Assembly: GCF_003943815.1 (NCBI RefSeq)
Contig: NZ_RJNA01000005.1
Span: 1 to 50,002, forward strand
Reading direction: 5' to 3'
Origin: Streptococcus cristatus
Lineage (GTDB): Bacteria > Bacillota > Bacilli > Lactobacillales > Streptococcaceae
DNA length: 50,002 bases
The translations under genes and the position numbers were made by a program. The stretch's first letter is position 1, and each line of letters begins with the position of its first letter. Of this stretch, positions 34,571 to 42,899 are shown piece by piece. A model generated the notes under the pieces. The model worked only from the letters and a program-made list of their open reading frames with translations. It had not been told where the DNA came from and did not search any database.

Positions 34571-34597
34571 TTAAAAAAGCTAGCTCAATCTAGCTTT
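34571..34597 (-). terminator. Terminator of the LLM gene
   Basis: AAAGCTAG (34576-34583) pairs with CTAGCTTT (34590-34597); TTTTTT run on the minus strand. It separates the LLM gene from the UroD-ABC operon. Confidence 0.8.
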
Positions 34598-34717
34598 ACC
34601 AAGCTTTTTCAGCTTTCGATGAAAAACCTATTTTTTCTTACTATTTTTAGAAAGGCAAGATATATATTTTCTATGGGAGAGATAGGCAATCTTTATCAAA
34701 AGACCTCTACTTCGATT

Positions 34718-35767
34718 TTACTTACCCTTAACTGCAAAATACTCCCGCACAAGCGGTGCAACCTTGGTGCCAAAGAGTTCGATAGACTGGAGAACCTGCT
34801 CATGCGGAAGCGATCCCAACGACAGATGTAGCATGAAGCGGTCCAACCCCAGCTCCTCTATCATCTTGATTAATTTCTGAGCGACCTTTTCAGGGCTACC
34901 GACAAACATGGCCCCCTCTGGTCCTACCTGATCTAGGTATTGCTCATAGGTCATCTCCCGCCAGTGAGGGCGGTCCTTGGAGATAGCGTCCACTACCTGC
35001 TTGGTCGGATGGAAGTAAGTCCGGACCGCCTCCTCATTGTCCTCCATGACCCAGCCCCAAGAGTGGGCAGCGATTTTCAACTTTTCATCTGAGTGCCCAC
35101 TTTCCTGCCCAATCCGGCGATACGCATCCAGCAGGGGCTTGAAGCGCTTAGGCTGTCCACCGATAATGGCATACGCAATTGGCAGGCCCTTCTGGGCGAC
35201 CTTAATGGTGGACTCAACATTGCCCCCCGTCGCCACCCAAACTGGCAATGTTTCTTGCACCGCCCGTGGGTAGACTTCCCGATTATCAATAGTCTGCGTC
35301 AGCTTGCCCTTCCAATTCAACCGCGTCTCGGCACTGGCATAGAGGAGCAGATCCAATTTTTCATCAAAAAGCTCTTCATAATCCTTCAAGTCATAGCCAA
35401 AGAGCGGAAAGGACTCGATAAAAGATCCACGGCCAGCCATGACCTCTGCTCTGCCATTTGACAGAGCATCAATCGTCGCATACTGCTGGTAGACTCGGAT
35501 AGGATCCAAGCTCGACAAGACACTGACAGCACTGGTCAAGCGAATCTTCTCTGTCTTGACCGCACCAGCCGCCAGCACAATCTCCGGTGCAGAGACAGCA
35601 AAGTCCTCTCGGTGATGCTCTCCAATACCATACACGTCCAGCCCCACCTTGTCTGCCAGCTCAATCTCTGCTACCAGCTGCCGAAGCCGCTCGTCATGAG
35701 TATAGGTCTGCCCTGTACCCTCCAGTGGCGTTGTCTCTCCAAAAGTAGAAATACCTAATTCCACCAT
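34718..35767 (-). CDS. LLM class flavin-dependent oxidoreductase
   Basis: A 349-residue TIM-barrel protein of the bacterial luciferase-like family, which uses FMN or F420 to oxidise small molecules. Visible blocks are MVELGISTFGETTP, YGIGEHHREDFAVSAP, LTSAVSVLSSLDPIRVYQQYATIDALSNGRAEVMAGRGSF and WVATGG. It is of full length. In Bacillus the related ytm/ytn genes act on sulfur compounds together with a cystine-type ABC importer; the same neighbourhood here suggests a similar use. It has its own promoter (35799-35827) and terminator. Confidence 0.88.
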   Translation of the reverse strand: MVELGISTFGETTPLEGTGQTYTHDERLRQLVAEIELADKVGLDVYGIGEHHREDFAVSAPEIVLAAGAVKTEKIRLTSAVSVLSSLDPIRVYQQYATIDALSNGRAEVMAGRGSFIESFPLFGYDLKDYEELFDEKLDLLLYASAETRLNWKGKLTQTIDNREVYPRAVQETLPVWVATGGNVESTIKVAQKGLPIAYAIIGGQPKRFKPLLDAYRRIGQESGHSDEKLKIAAHSWGWVMEDNEEAVRTYFHPTKQVVDAISKDRPHWREMTYEQYLDQVGPEGAMFVGSPEKVAQKLIKMIEELGLDRFMLHLSLGSLPHEQVLQSIELFGTKVAPLVREYFAVKGK

Positions 35768-35798
35768 GTTCTGTCCTCCTGATATTTAAGATGAAAAT

Positions 35799-35827
35799 AT
35801 TTTATCACTAATTAGTGGCATATACAA
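35799..35827 (-). promoter_or_regulatory. LLM gene promoter with palindrome in the spacer
   Basis: TTGTAT (35822-35827), 17-bp spacer and TAAAAT (35799-35804) on the minus strand. The spacer contains the perfect 12-bp palindrome CACTAATTAGTG (35806-35817), a likely repressor site. Confidence 0.65.
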
Positions 35828-35920
35828 AAATGATGCTCACTCCATTGTCCATCTGCATAGAATAACATGGTTTTATCATGATAGAAAGAGACTTCCAAAG
35901 GGCACCATCACCAAATACCA

Positions 35921-35954
35921 TACCAAAAGCCCCAGAAAAATCTGAGGCTTGGTA
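35921..35954 (-). terminator. glmS terminator
   Basis: Long stem (TACCAAAAGCC...GGCTTGGTA) with CAGA/TCTG at the tip; TTTT on the minus strand. Confidence 0.75.
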
Positions 35955-35979
35955 TTCTTATCGAGATTCATTAAGACGG

Positions 35980-37791
35980 TTATTCTACCGTTACAGATTT
36001 AGCAAGATTACGCGGTTTATCCACATCCAAACCACGGTGCAAGGTTGCAAAATAAGCAATCAATTGAGTTGGCACCACCATAGAGATTGGTGACAAGTAA
36101 GGGTGAACTTGGCTCAGGACAATATCGTCTCCATCCTTAGCCACATTTTCCTCCGCAATAGTCAACACTTTGGCTCCACGCGCCACAACTTCAGAAACAT
36201 TTCCGCGAGTATGGCTAGCCAAGACTTCGTCTGAAAGCAGAGCTAGGACAGGGGTTCCCTCTTCAATCAGAGAAATAGTACCATGCTTAAGCTCTCCTGC
36301 CGCAAAGCCTTCACACTGAATGTAGGAAATCTCCTTAAGCTTAAGGCTGGCTTCCATCGCCACATAGTAGTCCTGACCACGACCGATATAAAAGGCGCTG
36401 CGAGTTTCCGCCAACAAGTCACGAACCTTGCTTTCGATCAATTCTTTCTCAGAAAGAGTAGACTCGATAGACTGGGCTACGATAGACAGCTCATGAACCA
36501 AGTCAAACTTCTTGGCTTTTTCATTGCCATTGGCATCACCGACCGCCTTGGCCAAAAAAGCTAGGGCAGCGATTTGTGCAGTATAGGCTTTGGTTGAAGC
36601 CACGGCAATTTCTGGTCCAGCATGGAGAAGCAGGGTATGCTTGGCTTCACGAGACAAGGTTGAGCCTGGCACATTGGTCACTGTCAAGCTAGGAATGCCC
36701 AGTTCATTGGCCTTGACCAAGACTTGGCGACTATCAGCTGTCTCACCAGATTGGCTAATAAAGATGAAAAGTGGCTTCTTGCTCAGAAGCGGCATAGCAT
36801 AGCCCCATTCAGAAGAAATTCCCAGTTCAACTGGCGTATCTGTCAGTTCTTCCAGCATTCGTTTAGAAGCGTAACCCGCATGATAAGAAGTTCCAGCAGC
36901 AATGATATAAATGCGATCCGCTTCTTGGACTGTTTTGATGATGGCTGGATCAATCAGCATCTTATTATTTTCATCCGCATAGGTGCTAATCAGCTTCCGC
37001 ATCACGGTCGGCTGCTCGTCAATTTCCTTCAACATGTAGTAAGGATAAGTGCCTTTGCCGATATCGGACAAGTCCAGCTCAGCAGTATAGCTGCCGCGTT
37101 CAAGAACATTGCCTTCGTAGTCTTGCACTTCTACTCTATTAGCCGTCACGATAACCAGCTCTTTATCATGGATTTCCATGTATTCGCTAGTCTCACGAAT
37201 CATAGCCATAGCATCGGAGCAGACCATGTTGTAACCTTCTCCCAAGCCAATCAAAAGCGGAGATTTGTTTTTGGCAACGTAGATCGTAGAAGGATCTTGG
37301 GCATCTACCAAGGCAAAAGCGTAGGAACCTTCGATAATGTGAAGGGCCTTGCGGAAAGCGTCAAGAACAGAGAGGCCATCTTCTTCCGCGAATTTCCCAA
37401 TCAAATGAACTGTAATTTCTGTATCTGTCTGGCCTTTAAAATCATGGCCAGCAAGGTAGTTATTTTTGATGTCCAGGTAATTTTCAATCACACCGTTGTG
37501 AACCAAAACAAAACGGCCTGTCTGAGAAGTGTGAGGATGGGCGTTATTCTCACTTGGTTTTCCGTGGGTTGCCCAGCGGGTATGACCAATACCTGTTGAA
37601 CCTGCCACATCCATGCCAATCTTGGCACGAAGATCTGCAATCCGACCAACAGACTTGACTAGGCTAGATTTTTCTCCTGTTGTCACAAAAATTCCAGCCG
37701 AATCATAGCCTCGGTATTCTAACTTTTCAAGTCCTTGCATTAAAATATCTGTTGCATTGCGGTTTCCCACAACTCCGACGATTCCACACAT
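35980..37791 (-). CDS. glmS: Glutamine-fructose-6-phosphate aminotransferase
   Basis: A 603-residue enzyme that makes glucosamine-6-phosphate, the entry to peptidoglycan and amino sugar synthesis. The N-terminal glutaminase begins MCGIVGVVG with Cys 2 as the nucleophile after Met removal. Two SIS sugar-isomerase domains follow ([38 protein letters not shown] at the C-terminus). No glmS ribozyme is present. Control seems to involve two GntR-type sites around the promoter and a hairpin placed between the Shine-Dalgarno and the ATG (37791-37834). Confidence 0.97.
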   Translation of the reverse strand: MCGIVGVVGNRNATDILMQGLEKLEYRGYDSAGIFVTTGEKSSLVKSVGRIADLRAKIGMDVAGSTGIGHTRWATHGKPSENNAHPHTSQTGRFVLVHNGVIENYLDIKNNYLAGHDFKGQTDTEITVHLIGKFAEEDGLSVLDAFRKALHIIEGSYAFALVDAQDPSTIYVAKNKSPLLIGLGEGYNMVCSDAMAMIRETSEYMEIHDKELVIVTANRVEVQDYEGNVLERGSYTAELDLSDIGKGTYPYYMLKEIDEQPTVMRKLISTYADENNKMLIDPAIIKTVQEADRIYIIAAGTSYHAGYASKRMLEELTDTPVELGISSEWGYAMPLLSKKPLFIFISQSGETADSRQVLVKANELGIPSLTVTNVPGSTLSREAKHTLLLHAGPEIAVASTKAYTAQIAALAFLAKAVGDANGNEKAKKFDLVHELSIVAQSIESTLSEKELIESKVRDLLAETRSAFYIGRGQDYYVAMEASLKLKEISYIQCEGFAAGELKHGTISLIEEGTPVLALLSDEVLASHTRGNVSEVVARGAKVLTIAEENVAKDGDDIVLSQVHPYLSPISMVVPTQLIAYFATLHRGLDVDKPRNLAKSVTVE

Positions 37792-37834
37792 AGATTTATT
37801 TCTAGCCTTTTGCTGTCAAAAAGCTAGTTCCTCC
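37792..37834 (-). promoter_or_regulatory. glmS translation initiation region with hairpin between SD and AUG
   Basis: GGAGGAA (37828-37834) is separated from the ATG by 36 nt. The first 26 nt of that gap (37802-37827) fold into a near-perfect hairpin: CTAGC/GCTAG, one G-U wobble, TTTTG/CAAAA and a 4-nt loop. If folded, the effective spacing falls to about 10-12 nt, suitable for initiation. Confidence 0.65.
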
Positions 37835-37840
37835 TTTATT

Positions 37841-37931
37841 AAAATTGGTATAGTCTTATTTATCTTTTTATCGAGAGACGAAACCATTATACACACCAAC
37901 TTGATATTTGTCAACATAAAATTGGTATAGT
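37841..37931 (-). promoter_or_regulatory. glmS promoter flanked by two identical GntR (NagR-like) sites
   Basis: TTGACA (37909-37914), 17-bp spacer and TATAAT (37886-37891) on the minus strand. AAAATTGGTATAGT (read on the plus strand) occurs identically at 37918-37931, just upstream of the -35, and at 37841-37854, in the leader. The core TTGGTATAG is typical of NagR/DasR-family operators for amino sugar genes. Confidence 0.75.
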
Positions 37932-37960
37932 TTCGAGACAAGAAAAATTTGTTTAAGAAA

Positions 37961-37992
37961 CAAAAAAGCCTCCCATAGGAAGACCTTTCCAT
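37961..37992 (-). terminator. yjdF terminator
   Basis: GTCTTCC/GGAGGC-type stem with one mismatch around TATG, followed by TTTTTTG on the minus strand. Confidence 0.6.
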
Positions 37993-38012
37993 AAAAATAA
38001 GAAAAACCAGGC

Positions 38013-38426
38013 TCAATGCCCCTTGTGCTTTTCCAATCGTTTTTGCTGTTTGAGTTCGAATTTCCTTTGCTTAGCCAGTTCTTTCTGTTGCTTGCGCTTG
38101 ATGCGAGCGATTTGCTTTTGCTCTTCAAATTGCAGCTTCAGCGCTTCCTGAGACTTTGAAGAACGTGAAGCCATCTGCTCTTTTTTAGCCTGTCTCTGCA
38201 GGCGTTTAGGACTGACCGACTTAGTCTTCTCCTTCACCCTGATGCTAGGACTAAACTGCAACCGATGATAATAACGGTTTAGAAAATCCAACAATTCCTG
38301 CGTACTAGGCTCTGCACCAAAGGTGACTCGGCAAACTCTATAAGATTGAGCATGTTCCTGCTCGAAAAGACCGTACCAAAATCCCTCTTCAAAATAAACT
38401 GTCAGCGTCATTGAAATCTTATCCAT
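38013..38426 (-). CDS. yjdF: YjdF family (DUF2992) protein
   Basis: A 137-residue protein with a short beta-rich N-terminal half (MTLTVYFEEGFWYGLFE, YRVCRVTFGAEPSTQELLDFLNRYY) and a very basic, Lys/Gln-rich, coiled-coil-like C-terminal half (about 75-137). This is the YjdF/DUF2992 family, whose biochemical role is unknown. The frame is open to 38516, but ATG 38424-38426 has AAAGGAGG upstream. The leader (38427-38521) looks like a translation-controlling riboswitch. In other Firmicutes, yjdF genes lie under the azaaromatic-sensing yjdF-motif RNA. Confidence 0.85.
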   Translation of the reverse strand: MDKISMTLTVYFEEGFWYGLFEQEHAQSYRVCRVTFGAEPSTQELLDFLNRYYHRLQFSPSIRVKEKTKSVSPKRLQRQAKKEQMASRSSKSQEALKLQFEEQKQIARIKRKQQKELAKQRKFELKQQKRLEKHKGH

Positions 38427-38556
38427 GACAGCACCTCCTTTAAAAATCCCTAAGAATGGACAACCAAGGAGGAAGGTTACTGACAAAAAATGGATTTTTT
38501 GCGTCTGGACTACCAACCAGAACTGTGTTTTTATCTTAGTAGCTACAGTCTAGCAA
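38427..38556 (-). ncRNA. yjdF leader, candidate translational riboswitch (with promoter)
   Basis: Promoter TTGCTA (38551-38556), 17 bp, TAAAAA (38528-38533) on the minus strand. The leader of about 95 nt has a TCTGG/CCAGA hairpin and a CAAAAAAT/ATTTTTTG hairpin, then CCTCCTT (38466-38472), which is exactly complementary to the Shine-Dalgarno AAGGAGG (38434-38440). Pairing would hide the ribosome binding site, the usual OFF state of a translational riboswitch. I could not match it base by base to the yjdF motif from memory. Confidence 0.65.
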
Positions 38557-38658
38557 GATTTTCTAAAAAATTCAAGGAGAGCTAAAAATTGTACTGATAG
38601 AAGACAAAGTAAGGATAACGAAAAACCTATAAAGTCAGAGAGCTAATTTGAGCTCGGG

Positions 38659-38850
38659 CTAAAATCCTAGTGAAAACAAAAAAGCCCTCTGAGATCAGAG
38701 AGCTTTATTCTTGCTGGATAAAATGTTTCTAGACAAGGCGACGAGCCGAAGATTGTACGAAAATTTTAGTGAAACAAAAAATCTCCCCGAAGGGAGATGA
38801 TCTGGTTTATTTTACCTTACAGTGCTAGGAAACGTAACCGAAGATTATAC
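38659..38850 (-). repeat. Two tandem degenerate units, each with a terminator hairpin
   Basis: Unit 1 (about 38659-38758) and unit 2 (about 38760-38850) share, on the plus strand, AAAATYYTAGTGAAA, then a C plus A run, a hairpin (GCCCTCTGA/TCAGAGAGC, or ATCTCCC/GGGAGAT with CGAA loop), about 45 nt of spacer and CCGAAGATTRTAC (38746-38758 and 38838-38850). Both hairpins read as terminators for the minus strand; the one at 38775-38798 is probably the rpsO terminator. The 38541-38658 stretch shows nothing recognisable. Confidence 0.6.
38775..38798 (-). terminator. rpsO terminator
   Basis: ATCTCCC (38781-38787) pairs with GGGAGAT (38792-38798), CGAA loop, TTTTTTG on the minus strand. A second terminator, at 38678-38706, follows downstream. 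Confidence 0.8.
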
Positions 38851-38902
38851 TGAGTATATCGAGGTAAGGTGACTACGCAATGTAAGTGGAAAATAAAGCA
38901 GA

Positions 38903-39172
38903 TTAACGACGAAGTCCTAGAGAGTTGATCAACTCACGGTAACGGTTAACGTCGTTTTTACGCAAGTATGCAAGCAAGTTACGACGGCGACCGATTTTCT
39001 TCATCAAACCACGGTAAGTAGCGTGGTCTTTTTTGTGTTGTTTGATGTGTTCGTTAAGGTGGTTGATTTCCCAAGTAAGGACAGCAACTTGAACCTCTAC
39101 TGAACCTGTATCACCTTCGTGACGTGCATATTGTGCAATGATTTCATTTTTTTTCTCTTTTGAGATTGCCAT
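38903..39172 (-). CDS. rpsO: 30S ribosomal protein S15
   Basis: An 89-residue primary 16S rRNA-binding protein of the small subunit: [52 protein letters not shown] and the C-terminal LGLRR are typical. The frame is open to 39232 but ATG 39170-39172 with AAAGGAGC is the real start. In many bacteria S15 represses its own translation by binding its leader; a compact pseudoknot is visible here at 39207-39233. rpsO is not next to pnp in this genome, unlike in enterobacteria. Confidence 0.98.
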   Translation of the reverse strand: MAISKEKKNEIIAQYARHEGDTGSVEVQVAVLTWEINHLNEHIKQHKKDHATYRGLMKKIGRRRNLLAYLRKNDVNRYRELINSLGLRR

Positions 39173-39206
39173 GATAAGCTCCTTTTCTTTACGCTTCATC
39201 CGAGTG

Positions 39207-39233
39207 GCAGGCTTGGCAATTCCTGCAACCAAG
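39207..39233 (-). ncRNA. Candidate S15 autoregulatory pseudoknot in the rpsO leader
   Basis: In transcript order: CTTGG, TT, GCAGG, AATTG, CCAAG, CCTGC. CTTGG pairs with CCAAG and GCAGG with CCTGC, in the interleaved order of an H-type pseudoknot with two 5-bp G+C-containing stems. It lies about 35 nt before the rpsO ATG. Confidence 0.6.
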
Positions 39234-39260
39234 AAGAAGTTATTTGTCTTTAAGACATTC

Positions 39261-39298
39261 TTATTCTATCAGGAAGCCAAGTTTTTGTCAAATCTTCT
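39261..39298 (-). promoter_or_regulatory. rpsO promoter
   Basis: On the minus strand TTGACA (about 39288-39293), 17-bp spacer and TAGAAT (about 39265-39270). The leader to the rpsO ATG is about 85 nt and contains the pseudoknot. Confidence 0.8.
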
Positions 39299-39387
39299 AA
39301 TTTTCCAACAAAGTCAGCCAAATTTCATTAGCCAAAATGAGGATTTTCTACACATTTGCTCCAAGGCTCGATCTAGCTAGTCGCTTT

Positions 39388-39416
39388 TTGACTTTAGAGC
39401 AGGTTTAGCTTATACT
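39388..39416 (+). promoter_or_regulatory. Promoter of the aldo/keto reductase gene
   Basis: TTGACT (39388-39393), 17-bp spacer, TATACT (39411-39416). Confidence 0.8.
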
Positions 39417-39446
39417 GGGATTAAGATGACACGAGGAGAAGAGCTT

Positions 39447-40373
39447 ATGAAATATCTTGAATTCGGAGAAAGCAAGAGAGAAATTTCCCAGATTATCATA
39501 GGGCTGATGCGAATTGCCCAAATGACACCCAAAGAGGTGGAAGAACTGGTCGAAACAGCCTTGTCAATCGGAATCAATGCTTTTGACTTAGCCGATATCT
39601 ACGGTGGAGGCAAGTGCGAAGAAATTTTGGGACAAGTGCTCAAAAATCGACCTGACCTACGGGCTAAAATGTGGATCCAGTCCAAAGTGGGAATCCGCGT
39701 AGAAGAATTTACCTACTTTGACTTTTCCAAAGACTATATCCTAGAGGCAACAGACGGTATTTTACAGCGCTTAGGCGTGGACCATCTGGACTCTCTGCTT
39801 TTGCATCGACCAGATGCCCTAATGGAGCCCAGTGAAATCGCTGAAGCTTTTGATCTGCTCAAATCTCAAGGAAAGGTCCTTGATTTTGGAGTGTCCAACC
39901 AGAATCCTATGATGATGGAACTTCTCAAAAAAGAAGTCAAGCAGCCTTTGGTGGCAAATCAGCTCCAATTGAGCGCAGCTTTTTCACCTGCTTTTGAGTC
40001 CAGCTTCCACGTCAACATGGAGGGAACAGCCGCAAATATGCGTGACGGTAGTATTTTCGAATACTGCCGCCTCAACGATGTCGTGATTCAGGCTTGGTCT
40101 GTCCTCCAGCATGGCTATTTCGAAGGCGTTTTTGTCAGTTCGGATAAATACCCCAAACTCAATGCCGTCCTGAACCGACTGGCCGACAAATACCAAATAT
40201 CACCATCCGCAGTAGCTATTGCTTGGGTACTACGCTATCCAGCCCAGATGCAGGCAGTCATCGGCACGACCAAGACTAGCCGCATCATCGAATCAGCCAA
40301 GGCAGCAGATATTGAACTGACTAGAAAAGAATGGTACGAAATCTACTTGGCCTCTGGAAAAGATCTTCCGTAA
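39447..40373 (+). CDS. Aldo/keto reductase (YdhF-like)
   Basis: A 308-residue NADPH-dependent reductase with the AKR barrel. The catalytic tetrad is visible as Asp and Tyr in FDLADIYGGG, Lys in QSKVG and His in LLLHRPD; the cofactor phosphate site lies in the C-terminal AVIGTTKTSRI. It resembles E. coli YdhF; the physiological substrate is unknown. ATG 39447 with GAGGAGAAG is preferred over the in-frame ATG 21 bases upstream. It has its own promoter. The following gene (BaiN-like) lies 161 bp away. Confidence 0.92.
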   Translation: MKYLEFGESKREISQIIIGLMRIAQMTPKEVEELVETALSIGINAFDLADIYGGGKCEEILGQVLKNRPDLRAKMWIQSKVGIRVEEFTYFDFSKDYILEATDGILQRLGVDHLDSLLLHRPDALMEPSEIAEAFDLLKSQGKVLDFGVSNQNPMMMELLKKEVKQPLVANQLQLSAAFSPAFESSFHVNMEGTAANMRDGSIFEYCRLNDVVIQAWSVLQHGYFEGVFVSSDKYPKLNAVLNRLADKYQISPSAVAIAWVLRYPAQMQAVIGTTKTSRIIESAKAADIELTRKEWYEIYLASGKDLP

Positions 40374-40375
40374 AA

Positions 40376-40498
40376 ATGAGCCTGAAATCCGATCAATCTT
40401 CTACCAAGATGCTAGCTGAAGGACTGACAGAAAAGCTGTCCAGAGCATGTCCACTGTATAGCCGAGAAGGCCAAATCACCTTGCACAAGATTAGCTAG
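40376..40498 (+). CDS. Possible 40-codon small ORF
   Basis: An open frame of 40 codons begins 3 bases after the aldo/keto reductase stop (MSLKSDQSSTKMLAEGLTE... to ...ITLHKIS). It fills most of the gap before the next gene. There is no good ribosome binding site (only A-rich sequence), no hydrophobic segment and one Cys. I do not recognise it. It may be translated by reinitiation, or it may be the decayed 3' end of a lost gene. Confidence 0.25.
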   Translation: MSLKSDQSSTKMLAEGLTEKLSRACPLYSREGQITLHKIS

Positions 40499-41716
<1,218 letters not shown>

Positions 41717-41729
41717 GAAAGGAAGTCCT

Positions 41730-42251
41730 TTGGAACATATTATTTTACTAAGAGGCGTTACTCCTAATGGAAAAAATGCTATCCCGAAAATGTCTTATTT
41801 GGTAGATATTTTGACAGAAGCTGGTTTTCAACACGTTCGAACCTATATTCAAAGTGGGAATATCATCCTTGAAAGTGACTTAGATTTAGAAGAAATACGA
41901 GAACGCGTTCATACTCTGATAAAGGAAAAAATTGGGGCCGACTTAAAAATGGTTATCAAGAATAAGAACGATTTTGAAAAGATTGTTCATGAGAATCCAT
42001 TTAAAGAAGACTATCTTCATGATCGTGTACATGTGATTCTTTATCAGGGATTTATCCAAAGTCTGCCATTAGAAAAATTGAAAGCTGACTACGGTGAGGA
42101 AGAAATTTGTGTAGGCGATCACTGTCTCTACCTCTATCTCCCTAGAACTGCAAAACGAAAAAAGCTCAATACTAACTATCTTGAAAAGCTGTTTGGCGTG
42201 GATCTGACCATGCGAAAGTTAAACGTAGTGGAAAAGTTACTAACAAAATAG
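41730..42251 (+). CDS. DUF1697 family protein
   Basis: A 173-residue protein with the family opening IILLRGVTPNGKNAIPK followed by YIQSGNIILES and HVILYQGF, typical of DUF1697, a family of unknown function. The start appears to be TTG (41730-41732), with AAAGGAAG upstream; no ATG fits. It lies 13 nt after the BaiN-like gene and 9 nt before the Nudix gene. Confidence 0.88.
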   Translation: MEHIILLRGVTPNGKNAIPKMSYLVDILTEAGFQHVRTYIQSGNIILESDLDLEEIRERVHTLIKEKIGADLKMVIKNKNDFEKIVHENPFKEDYLHDRVHVILYQGFIQSLPLEKLKADYGEEEICVGDHCLYLYLPRTAKRKKLNTNYLEKLFGVDLTMRKLNVVEKLLTK

Positions 42252-42260
42252 GAGAACAAG

Positions 42261-42716
42261 ATGAACAGATGCGAAACAGTCGAATTCGTCAACATGTGTA
42301 TGATTTATGACGGAGAAAAAGTTCTGGTCCAAGACCGAGTTAGTCCCGACTGGCCCGGTATTACCTTTCCCGGTGGGCATGTAGAACGCGGGGAATCTTT
42401 TACCGAGGCAGTTATCAGAGAAGTCAAAGAAGAAACTGGACTGACCATATCCAAACCCCAACTTTGTGGCATCAAGGATTGGTATGATGATAAGGATTAC
42501 CGTTATGTCGTCCTGCTCTACAAGACAAAGCACTATTCCGGCGTGCTGCAATCCTCAGATGAAGGAAAGGTTTGGTGGGAAGATTTGGAAAATCTCTCTC
42601 ATCTGAAACTTGCAACTGAGGATATGTCAGACATGCTGCGTGTTTTTTTAGAAGACGAGTTAAGTGAATTCTTTTACTATAAAGACGGCGACGACTGGCT
42701 TTATGATTTGAAGTAA
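42261..42716 (+). CDS. Nudix hydrolase (MutT/8-oxo-dGTPase-like)
   Basis: A 151-residue Nudix enzyme. The box is complete: G39-x5-E45-x7-R53-E54-x2-E57-E58-x-G60 (GGHVERGES...REVKEETGL). The beginning (VEFVNMCMIYDGEKVLVQDR) resembles streptococcal proteins annotated 8-oxo-dGTP diphosphatase, which clean oxidised nucleotides. RBS AGGAGAAC. Last gene of the unit; a repeat element follows directly. Confidence 0.92.
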   Translation: MNRCETVEFVNMCMIYDGEKVLVQDRVSPDWPGITFPGGHVERGESFTEAVIREVKEETGLTISKPQLCGIKDWYDDKDYRYVVLLYKTKHYSGVLQSSDEGKVWWEDLENLSHLKLATEDMSDMLRVFLEDELSEFFYYKDGDDWLYDLK

Positions 42717-42718
42717 AA

Positions 42719-42899
42719 AATGAGGCTGGGACAAAAGTCCTAGCCTCTCAATTGTCTTTGGATTGTCGAGCAGGACGCAGTGGTTGAGTGGGCTCTACTA
42801 CGCTGATTTCATCAGCTTTTACAGCCCTACTCAACTGTGCGGAGGTGGGACGACGAAATCGAATTCTAACGAATTACCGATTTCTGTCCCACTCTCATT
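42719..42899. repeat. Streptococcal intergenic repeat with terminal inverted repeats
   Basis: A 181-bp element bounded by AATGAGGCTGGGACA (42719-42733) and TGTCCCACTCTCATT (42885-42899), inverted repeats matching at 13 of 15 positions. Inside are three hairpins in a row: GAGGCT.../AGCCTC at the left, GCTGAT-TTC-ATCAGC within TTGAGTGGG/CCCTACTCAA in the centre, and GTGGGAC...GTCCCAC with GAAATCG/CGATTTC at the right. It separates the convergent Nudix and MerR genes and may act as a terminator for both. I recall very similar sequences between genes of other oral streptococci. Confidence 0.75.

Noticed and set aside
36724..37599. A 291-codon open frame on the plus strand
   Set aside because: It is antisense to glmS, has no ribosome binding site and its protein shows no family features; an artefact of codon bias in glmS.
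37792..37960. glmS ribozyme
   Set aside because: The leader is too short and lacks the ribozyme core; a hairpin and GntR-type sites are present instead.
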